Of a DNA stretch of 64,000 nt, positions 48,422-55,865 are shown one piece after another. Origin of the DNA: Bacteroidota bacterium (GTDB lineage: Bacteria > Bacteroidota > Bacteroidia > Bacteroidales > NBLH01); assembly GCA_025361565.1 (NCBI GenBank), contig JANYKN010000126.1:62001-126000 (forward strand), read 5' to 3'. Within the stretch, counting starts at the first letter, position 1. Every line of letters begins with the position of its first letter. Made by a program: the position numbers and the translations under genes. The notes beneath the pieces were generated by a model. The model searched no databases, had not been told where the DNA came from, and was given only the letters and a program-made list of their open reading frames with translations.

Positions 48422-51400
48422 TTATTGACGAACAATGGAACTATAAATTGCATCCTGAATTCTTTCCCTGATTTTGTATGTAATAATCCGCCAATTTTTG
48501 GAACTGGGGTTGTTCCTGTTCGAAAGGAATACATAAACCAACTGACTTTCAGGATCAACCCAAACGCAGGTACCTGTATAACCAGTATGACCATATGTTT
48601 TTTTACCAGCTTTTTTCCCGACTCCAGCCTTTAGGTTTGGCATATCAAATCCCAATCCACGTTGAGTTTCATCATTTCGCTTAATAAATGTTTGAATTAT
48701 TGAAGGATTGATATATTGAATTCCACCATATTGGCCACCATTAAGTACCATTTGAAATAATACACCCAAATCATGGGCATTTGAATACAAGCCTGCATTT
48801 CCAACCATGCCACCCATTAATGCGGAAGAAGGATCGTGCACATATCCATGTAAATAACCGAATCGCCAACTATCGTCCATCTCTGTTGGAATTATCCTGC
48901 TTTGGGGATAATATTTGAGCGGTAAATAGGTTATTGTTTTAAGTCCCAGAGAATTGTAAATGTTTTTTTTAAGATATTCATCAATCGATACTTTGTTCAA
49001 CGAATCGATAGCCAATTGCAACAAAATCATATTAACATCGCTATACTGAAATACTTTTTTCGAAAAAACAGGCAATTGCTTGGTATCACGCCAAATTGTA
49101 TCAAAATATTTGTTTTTCAGATAGAGGTTTTCTGTCAATCTTACCTTATCGCTTGAATCTTTCACAAACCGATTTGAAAAGTATTCCTGATATTGCTTTT
49201 TAAAACCTTGCTTTATTAATTGTTTCAAACTATCACTAAGATTAGTATTGTCGGGGAATGTAGCCGGTAGTTCGATGTTGTTGAAATTAAATGAAAAACC
49301 TGCTTTTCCCTGCAATTCCGTTATTCTTTTTTTCATTTGTTTAAGATAATATTCCCGATAGTAAATATACCTGAAAATTGGAGTAGCAGGAATAATCCCT
49401 GATTTATGCATTAATAAATCAACCAACGGAACTTTAAAAATATTAAGTTTTGGGGTAAGTTTAGTAATTATAGTGTCAATTGTGATAAAGCATGAATCAT
49501 TAATGTTTAAAGTATCATTTTCTTTTAAAAAGCTTTTCCAGTTTTCGATGCCTGCAGTAAGAAAGGTGTCTATTTTGATAACCGTATCTGGTTTTATCCG
49601 TGTATAATCGATAGTAGTATTTTTGAAAAATTTCCCTAATTGGTCATTTAATTCCATTTTACGATCACTAATCATTTTCATTGTAGCAATTGTGGTTGCT
49701 GCAATTTTTGTCACGGAAGCTAAATCGTAAACATCTTCGGGTTTTACTGGTTCTTCCTTTGAATAAGAATGATATCCAAAACTCTTATTATAAATTACTT
49801 CACCATCTTTTGCAACAAATATCTGGCATCCAGGATATGCATCCATTCCAATTCCTTCCAATGCAATTTGATCAACTAATTTAAGCTTTTCAGCATCAAC
49901 TCCTACTGCCCCTGGTAATCCATATTTTAACCTGGTTTTAGGACTGGTGTTTTTCTTTCCAAATGGATATTGCTCATTTACTTTAAAAGGCAATTGCCCT
50001 TGAATTGAAATTCCGCCCAAAATGGCCTGTGCGGCGAAATTATAATCATTTTCCGAATCAGATTGAACCTGAACGCAAGCAATGCTATCTGAAATTGAGT
50101 TTAGGTTTTGATGATTTTTAAAATTTAAAATCACCACTCCTGATTTATTTATGGATTTGAGTGAGGCTATAAATTGTTTGTTTTCAATAGAAATGCTAAT
50201 ATCAGTATCCAAAACAAAAATAACAAAACTCTTTTTGGCAATCTTTCCTAGCTTTTTTTGCCAATTATTTTCGCCTGGCTTTAAAAGAATTCCTGAGGTA
50301 GGAACATATAAATTGCAATTTTGAATAAAATTACTGCTGATCGAACTTCCAATCCATACTACTGTAAAAGATTTATTATCAATACGTTTAATTGGAATCA
50401 AAGAATCCGGATTATTCAATAAACATATTGATTTTTCCACCATTTGCTGCTGCCAGACGGTTTCCGTTTTAATTCCTGATGTATCTATAATTTGGTTATT
50501 GGAATCGGACCAGATTTTAGCTTTTATAATTTTAGACAATTTGATATTTAAGTTTTTAACGTCAAACTTACCGGAATTTATTAATTCCAATATTTTATTT
50601 TTATACATTTGATATTCAGATGGTTTGATAAAATAGATATCAACTCCATCGGTCAATAATTGAATCAAACTTTCATTATCTGGAAATGCTGTTAAAGATA
50701 ATCTACTTGCGCATAATCCCTTAAAATTGAAAGAGTTAAAATTAGTTAGAGTTAATGAATCTATAAGAACAAAATCTATATCATTATTAAGTGACTGATA
50801 AAATCTTTGAGGCAAAAGACCGTTTTTAGCATGTATAGAATCCAATGTTTTTAAATTTTGAAAACTGATTTGAATTCCAAAAAGTCTGTTTTCTTCCCTA
50901 AATATATTTTTAGCCAAATTCAATCGTCTATTTTGAAAATTCATAAAATCTGAATCTGTAAGATTTCTCAAACTATTGCTAGAAAATGGGAGGCTTAGAA
51001 AATCATTTTTTTGAAGGTTCCGTTTATTTGATGAATAATGCAAATACTCTATAACAAAATTAGTATCAGTTATTGCATTAAGATATTCATTACCTGATAT
51101 TTGAATAAAATTTCCTTTTATTTTATTAATTTGCTCAATTTGAACCTGTAAGTTTTTTGCAGTTAATTTTTTTTCGATTGGCTTGATTGGATCAGATACT
51201 TTTAATGCTGGATTAATAACAGAGATCTCTTCACTATTCACAATCAAACTATCCTTCCGTATTACCAATTGAAGTTTTTGGTCCAATGTTAAATGCGCAA
51301 TAATGGAATCAACCAATTGATCCGGAACGCTTAAGAATGGGATACCAACTATTGTTTGTTTATTGGTTTTTTCTATAATGCCTTTTACTATAAAACCGAT

Positions 51401-51466
51401 GCCAATTATGGCCAAAACCAAAAGGAATATTTTTAAAAGAAATATTTTATTAATTTTATTATTCAT
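48422..51466 (-). CDS. Fusion of degenerate GH3-like part and serine beta-lactamase/esterase domain
   Basis: This is a 1014-residue, membrane-anchored or exported protein (N-terminal helix 9-30). The first part (about 50-510) has the layout of a GH3 beta-N-acetylglucosaminidase plus its C-terminal domain, but the KHFPGHGDT signature is absent, so glycosidase activity is doubtful. The second part (about 525-1010) is a class C beta-lactamase/DD-peptidase type domain. It has the nucleophile Ser584 with Lys587 in ASVTK, a YSDVN (YxN) motif, and an HTG box in YGHTGYTG replacing KTG. Such NagZ-like/AmpC-like fusions are common in Bacteroidota and probably act on peptidoglycan or related esters in the periplasm. 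A large insertion lies at about 610-700. Confidence 0.85.
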   Translation of the reverse strand: MNNKINKIFLLKIFLLVLAIIGIGFIVKGIIEKTNKQTIVGIPFLSVPDQLVDSIIAHLTLDQKLQLVIRKDSLIVNSEEISVINPALKVSDPIKPIEKKLTAKNLQVQIEQINKIKGNFIQISGNEYLNAITDTNFVIEYLHYSSNKRNLQKNDFLSLPFSSNSLRNLTDSDFMNFQNRRLNLAKNIFREENRLFGIQISFQNLKTLDSIHAKNGLLPQRFYQSLNNDIDFVLIDSLTLTNFNSFNFKGLCASRLSLTAFPDNESLIQLLTDGVDIYFIKPSEYQMYKNKILELINSGKFDVKNLNIKLSKIIKAKIWSDSNNQIIDTSGIKTETVWQQQMVEKSICLLNNPDSLIPIKRIDNKSFTVVWIGSSISSNFIQNCNLYVPTSGILLKPGENNWQKKLGKIAKKSFVIFVLDTDISISIENKQFIASLKSINKSGVVILNFKNHQNLNSISDSIACVQVQSDSENDYNFAAQAILGGISIQGQLPFKVNEQYPFGKKNTSPKTRLKYGLPGAVGVDAEKLKLVDQIALEGIGMDAYPGCQIFVAKDGEVIYNKSFGYHSYSKEEPVKPEDVYDLASVTKIAATTIATMKMISDRKMELNDQLGKFFKNTTIDYTRIKPDTVIKIDTFLTAGIENWKSFLKENDTLNINDSCFITIDTIITKLTPKLNIFKVPLVDLLMHKSGIIPATPIFRYIYYREYYLKQMKKRITELQGKAGFSFNFNNIELPATFPDNTNLSDSLKQLIKQGFKKQYQEYFSNRFVKDSSDKVRLTENLYLKNKYFDTIWRDTKQLPVFSKKVFQYSDVNMILLQLAIDSLNKVSIDEYLKKNIYNSLGLKTITYLPLKYYPQSRIIPTEMDDSWRFGYLHGYVHDPSSALMGGMVGNAGLYSNAHDLGVLFQMVLNGGQYGGIQYINPSIIQTFIKRNDETQRGLGFDMPNLKAGVGKKAGKKTYGHTGYTGTCVWVDPESQLVYVFLSNRNNPSSKNWRIITYKIRERIQDAIYSSIVRQ

Positions 51467-51591
51467 TATATCGAAAAAAAATTATGTAAAAATAGGCTGA
51501 AAATAGCATATAAATAAGCCTAAATGATAAAAGTATAATATACTTTGACAAATAAAAATCAAGAATTTCGTTCACTTAAAAATTTAATCCT

Positions 51592-51621
51592 TTTGGTAAA
51601 ATATTCATTTTATTATATTTG
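51592..51621 (+). promoter_or_regulatory. Promoter of the small lipoprotein at 51657
   Basis: TTTG at 51592-51595, an 18-nt spacer and TATATTTG at 51614-51621 match the Bacteroidota consensus. The start would be near 51628, about 29 nt before the ATG. Confidence 0.6.
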
Positions 51622-51656
51622 TAGAAAATATGGAATAAATACTAAAATAAAATAGG

Positions 51657-52160
51657 ATGAAAAATTTAACTTTAACCATGCTAGTTGTATTATTAAGCAT
51701 TTTATATGCATGTAAGCCAACTGTTGAGCAAGCCATTAAGTATAATGATGATATCATTATAAGAAATGATTCAATTGCTGCAAAATTCAGTGTATTAACT
51801 GATGCGTATGATAAATTAGTACCTGAACAAATGGATAAGGCATATGACGAAGCCTTAAAAAGCACCAAAGAAGGTATTGAATTTGTAAACAAACTTGAAC
51901 CTTTCGATAAAGATACAAGCTTTAAAGCGGGTGCATTGACTTTATTTAAAACTTATGAATCGGTTTTGGAAGTTGAGCATAAAAGGCTTATTGAATTGGC
52001 AAAACTTCCTGAATCGAAATATGGAGATGCACAAGTTGCTGAATATGCAAAGTTAAGAGATCAGGCAAATGCGAAAATGGACGCTGAAACTAATAAATTA
52101 ACTCAAATTCAAGAAGCTTTTGCTAAAAAATTCAAATTTGAAATTACTGAAAATAAGTAA
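51657..52160 (+). CDS. Small helical lipoprotein
   Basis: This is a 167-residue lipoprotein with the lipobox LYAC (Cys19) after a short signal. The mature part is almost entirely helical and charged, with PTVEQAIKYNDDII near the start and EYAKLRDQANAKMDAE near the end. The pattern resembles the LIC11966-type surface protein family, but this is a tentative match. No enzymatic motif is visible. A good promoter precedes it and a strong terminator follows, so it is expressed as a single-gene unit. Confidence 0.78.
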   Translation: MKNLTLTMLVVLLSILYACKPTVEQAIKYNDDIIIRNDSIAAKFSVLTDAYDKLVPEQMDKAYDEALKSTKEGIEFVNKLEPFDKDTSFKAGALTLFKTYESVLEVEHKRLIELAKLPESKYGDAQVAEYAKLRDQANAKMDAETNKLTQIQEAFAKKFKFEITENK

Positions 52161-52219
52161 AAATCAAAAAAAACACGGATTTGAAATAGCAAATAATTGA
52201 AAGTTAGTTCTTAAAATTA

Positions 52220-52245
52220 AAAAGCACCTAATTGGTGCTTTTTTA
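52220..52245. terminator. Terminator after the small lipoprotein
   Basis: AAAAGCACC and GGTGCTTTT pair around a 5-nt loop (TAATT) and are followed by a T run. The A-rich left side allows use from the other strand too. Confidence 0.88.
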
Positions 52246-52279
52246 ATTGAAATCATTTTCAATGAGAATACATTACATA

Positions 52280-52912
52280 TTATTTAGCTAGGGCTTTCGC
52301 CTTATTCATTTTTCGCTTATAGTTTTTGAAAACTAAATATCCAATAAATATTGCCCCAAGTGCAACAAAACCCCAGGTGATTTCTTTAAAATAAACCTGC
52401 CATTGATCAATCAGGAAATAGCTCATCAAGGATAAAGTAGTATTCCAAATCAAGGAGCCTACAAAAGTATAGAGTATAAAATTACGTAAGTTCATTTTTG
52501 CCAATCCAGCAGGTATGGAAATTAAATGCCTGATACCAGGGATTAAGCGGCCAATAAAAGTGGAAACATTACCATTTTTAACAAAATATTCTTCGGCATT
52601 TTGCACTTTGGCTGGTGTAACAAAGAAAATTCTTGCCCATTTGCTGCCAGCCATGGCATAAATTATTTTTCGTCCGAGGTAATAGGATAATAAATAGTTA
52701 AACATAGCTCCAATAATACAACCAAGAGTTGCAAAAGCGATAACAAGCGATAAATTTAATTTTCCGGTCAAAGCCAGATAAATAGCGGGAGGAATTACCA
52801 ATTCCGAAGGAAGAGGAACAAATGAACTTTCGATGGCCATTAAAAGTGTGATAGTCCCATAGTTGAGATTGTCCTTGTACCAATTGATAATCAGATCAAA
52901 AAATTCGTGCAT
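52280..52912 (-). CDS. DedA family membrane protein
   Basis: This is a 210-residue inner-membrane protein of the DedA/SNARE-associated family. The family includes undecaprenyl-phosphate flippases of the UptA type and helps maintain membrane composition. Signatures are the N-terminal ESSFVPLPSELVIPPA, a central GRLIPGIRHLISIPAGLAKM block with two functional Arg, and the last helices VGSLIWNTTL. I start at MHEFFDL (52910-52912). The minus-strand promoter TACTTTTG at 52931-52938 puts the transcript start near 52924, downstream of the earlier in-frame ATG at 52931-52933. The gene stands alone. Confidence 0.93.
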   Translation of the reverse strand: MHEFFDLIINWYKDNLNYGTITLLMAIESSFVPLPSELVIPPAIYLALTGKLNLSLVIAFATLGCIIGAMFNYLLSYYLGRKIIYAMAGSKWARIFFVTPAKVQNAEEYFVKNGNVSTFIGRLIPGIRHLISIPAGLAKMNLRNFILYTFVGSLIWNTTLSLMSYFLIDQWQVYFKEITWGFVALGAIFIGYLVFKNYKRKMNKAKALAK

Positions 52913-52930
52913 ATTTATAGATTTTGGCCA

Positions 52931-52960
52931 CAAAAGTAGATATTATTTTTAATTTGCAAA
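52931..52960 (-). promoter_or_regulatory. Promoter of the dedA-type gene
   Basis: On the minus strand TTTG (52957-52960), an 18-nt spacer and TACTTTTG (52931-52938) match the consensus. The predicted transcript start lies about 12 nt before the chosen start codon, and this rules out the longer reading frame. Confidence 0.68.
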
Positions 52961-53088
52961 TAATTAGGAATTTGAACCGGGTAGATAAAAATATCACGAT
53001 ATAGATTTACAGGAAATATATCCTTGGGCTTAACAAAGAAAATTGGAATTGAAATTTGAATCAATTAATTTAAAAAATCAAGTATGGA

Positions 53089-55407
53089 TTATTCTACCTT
53101 ATTAAGCATTGATTCAGTGATATCTACCGAAATATTCAAAACTTTATAAGGGTTCCCATTTTTATCATAAATTGGAGTATATGCTTCTGAAAGCCAAATA
53201 TCCTTGTCGTTGATTTGAATATGTTGAATGGTTTTTTTGATAATTCCTCTACGCAAGTCGTTCCAAAAATCCCTGAACACATTTCTACGATCGTCCTTTG
53301 TAACTGCAAAAGCACCCTGGAAAGTACCCAGCATGGCATCTTTGGATGTATTTAACAATCTAAGAAAATCGCGGTTAATTTCTATCAGCCTACCTTGCAT
53401 ATCAAATTCTGCAACAAGGGTTACTCCATTCAGGGCATTAATAATTCCTTCAAAGTCCATTGCTTTTCTTTCAAGCTCTTCCTGAGTGGTTTTCATTTCT
53501 TCCATATTTTGCCTCATTTCTTCTTCCTGGGCAACTAGTTCTTCGGATTGTATCCTTGATTCTTCAAGCAGTTTGGCAGTTTGCTCATTCATTTTCACGT
53601 TAGAAATGGTGGAACCAATACTTTCACCTATTCGTTCAACAAATTTAATCTGGTACTGTTCCATTTTTTTAAACGAAGCCATTTCTATCACTCCAAATAC
53701 TTTTTGATTGAAAAGGATTGGAACTAATAGGATACTTTGAGGAGTTGACTGTCCCAAACCAGAAGCAATGTTAAGATAATCTTCTGGAAAATCAGTCATA
53801 TAAATGGTTTCCTGTTCGTTTATGCATCGGCCAACCAAACCTACACCCATTCTTATTTTTTTATCAATATATTTTCTTCTGTCATATGCATAACTGGCTG
53901 ACAATTCAATAAATACATCGTCTTTTTTGTTGTTGTTGATAATAAACAAACCTCCCTGACTTGCTTCAAGGTATCGCACCAAATTGCTGATAATATTATA
54001 TGAAAATTCTGATAATTTATCAGTATTCTCGCGCATCAATTCTGCAAACTTTGCGGCACCCTGTGTGGCCCAGTTCAACCTCTTGTCTTCACTTTTTCTC
54101 TTAGCTTCATCCTGTGCAGCCTGTTTTAAACTTTTTCTCATATTCATGAGTGCGCTACCAAGAACATCCTGATTGCTCGAAAGTTCAAAATTATATTCCA
54201 AATTGCCTCTACCAATTTCCAGTGCAAATTGAATGTTGTTTTCAAGTCCGTCAATTAAGGTATTCAGCGAATTGCTGATATCAGAAATTTCATCATTTCC
54301 CTTTACTTCCAGTTTTTTATCAATAGAAATATTTCCTTTTGCAAGTTCTTTAATGGTTTCTGCAGTTTTTATTAAAGGAATTGAAATACCTTTTGAAATA
54401 TACCAAATAACAAGTGCAAGTACAATAAACCCAATAATTGCAACAATAATTGAAAAATAAAGATTGTTTCGTGCCTTGGATATCATAACATCATAAGGGA
54501 CAGCAATTCCGAGTGACCAATATGATTCAGAATTTCCAAAGCTCAATGGAAAATAAGAAACATAGAAAGATTTATTATTCTCATCCGTGCGCATATACGA
54601 GAACTGCTTGCCATCCATAATATTGAGCATCACATTATGCTCCAGATTTTCTTCAGGAATTACTTTCTCAACTGTTTTATTTGCAATACTATCAAATGGT
54701 ATTGCGGCATAGACACCTTTATTTGAAATTAAAAATCCATATGAATCATCGTATGGCCTTATTTCATTAATCATTGCTTTAAACCGGTCAAGGTCAACAT
54801 CAAATTGTAAGAGACCAACAAATTCTTTACGGTCCATAATCGGTATGGATATACTTGAAACCAATACCATATCCAATTTGTTTCCTGTTGGAGTAAATGT
54901 ATAAGGTTCAGAAAGTTCTTCTTTTGGATTCACTTTTATATTGTAATATTGCCCTCCAATTGAATCACCAGTAATTTCTAATGTATCAATCCTTTCATTA
55001 ATTAGGCCGCTTGATTTATAAAATATTTTTCTCAACCTTCCATATTCTTTCTGGTGGTTTTTGTCAATGGCAAATAATTCGAAATTCAACGCACAATTAA
55101 GAAATTGAGGATTATTCTCCAGTACATTTTTGAGCATTTCATAATAAGCTCCTTCTTGTTTCCTTTCATGAAAATCTTTGTATTGCGAAAAGGATTGGAC
55201 CAATGTTCTGGTAATAGCCATGTCGCGGTTTAGCTCAATCATTACATTGTTTGCATACTTTTCGGCATAACTATCGGTGAGTTTTTTTGCTTCTTTAATG
55301 GATGCATCATAATCGTTTAAGCTTAAATAGCCAAAAGCAAGCAGATAGATTAAAGAAGTAGTACTTAAAATATAAACAAGAAGTTTTGTCTGTATCCTGA
55401 ATTTCAT
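53089..55407 (-). CDS. dCache-HAMP-GAF-PAS sensor protein without output domain
   Basis: This is a 772-residue membrane sensor. An N-terminal helix (about 8-28) leads to a periplasmic double-Cache domain (about 35-315) with YDDSYGFLISNKGVYAAIP and SYWSLGIAVPYD. A second membrane helix (about 320-342), a HAMP domain and linker (about 343-440), a GAF domain (about 475-610), a Glu/Gln-rich coiled coil (about 612-645) and a C-terminal PAS/PAC domain (about 650-768) follow, ending NISVDITES. No histidine kinase, cyclase, phosphatase or methyl-accepting hairpin is present, and the stop is genuine. Its signal must pass to a separate partner, or it is a truncated kinase. No partner gene adjoins. Confidence 0.86.
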   Translation of the reverse strand: MKFRIQTKLLVYILSTTSLIYLLAFGYLSLNDYDASIKEAKKLTDSYAEKYANNVMIELNRDMAITRTLVQSFSQYKDFHERKQEGAYYEMLKNVLENNPQFLNCALNFELFAIDKNHQKEYGRLRKIFYKSSGLINERIDTLEITGDSIGGQYYNIKVNPKEELSEPYTFTPTGNKLDMVLVSSISIPIMDRKEFVGLLQFDVDLDRFKAMINEIRPYDDSYGFLISNKGVYAAIPFDSIANKTVEKVIPEENLEHNVMLNIMDGKQFSYMRTDENNKSFYVSYFPLSFGNSESYWSLGIAVPYDVMISKARNNLYFSIIVAIIGFIVLALVIWYISKGISIPLIKTAETIKELAKGNISIDKKLEVKGNDEISDISNSLNTLIDGLENNIQFALEIGRGNLEYNFELSSNQDVLGSALMNMRKSLKQAAQDEAKRKSEDKRLNWATQGAAKFAELMRENTDKLSEFSYNIISNLVRYLEASQGGLFIINNNKKDDVFIELSASYAYDRRKYIDKKIRMGVGLVGRCINEQETIYMTDFPEDYLNIASGLGQSTPQSILLVPILFNQKVFGVIEMASFKKMEQYQIKFVERIGESIGSTISNVKMNEQTAKLLEESRIQSEELVAQEEEMRQNMEEMKTTQEELERKAMDFEGIINALNGVTLVAEFDMQGRLIEINRDFLRLLNTSKDAMLGTFQGAFAVTKDDRRNVFRDFWNDLRRGIIKKTIQHIQINDKDIWLSEAYTPIYDKNGNPYKVLNISVDITESMLNKVE

Positions 55408-55865
55408 ATTTAGGTATAAGTTGTTTGTCGCTTTTTTATCCTTGTAAACGACTATATGTTAGCATTTTATTTGATAAAAGTACAATTTTCTATACAAAGT
55501 AAAAATTTTTTTATCCCAAACATCAAAATACAAATATAATACCCAATCTTTCATTCGGCATAATTATTTACTTATATGCAGCATTTAATGCAATTCCTGA
55601 GGATGAATACATGCAATCCATCAATTATCAGCTAAAGCGTTTTTATTCTAATGGCTTTATCGCTATCTTTGAAAGTGGAAGGAAGAATGAATGGGAATTG
55701 ATGATGTTGAAATATTGGTGCTTATTTAAAATTAATGACATTTCTTGCACCTTATGAGTTTCAGGATATGCCGCCACTTTGCTATTATACTTTCGATTCC
55801 AATTATAATCCAATTAAAACCAGATAATTAATCATAAAATTTAAATATTCAAAACCATACAACTT
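55408..55865. other. Intergenic region with possible coding fragment
   Basis: These 458 nt separate divergent genes. The part 55536-55757 contains an open, codon-like stretch described separately. Elsewhere it is AT-rich without recognised elements. Confidence 0.4.
55611..55757 (+). CDS. Possible small ORF or gene fragment (48 codons)
   Basis: From ATG 55611 to TGA 55755-55757 the frame encodes 48 residues (YQLKRFYSNGFIAIFESG, WELMMLKYWCLF). The same frame stays open upstream to about 55536 and reads AAFNAIPEDEY just before the ATG. The composition is coding-like, but no family is recognised. It may be the end of a lost gene rather than a functional small protein. Confidence 0.25.
   Translation: MQSINYQLKRFYSNGFIAIFESGRKNEWELMMLKYWCLFKINDISCTL

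Noticed and set aside
52913-52933. DedA start at 52933
   Set aside because: That ATG overlaps the -7 promoter element (52931-52938), so it would lie upstream of the transcript start.
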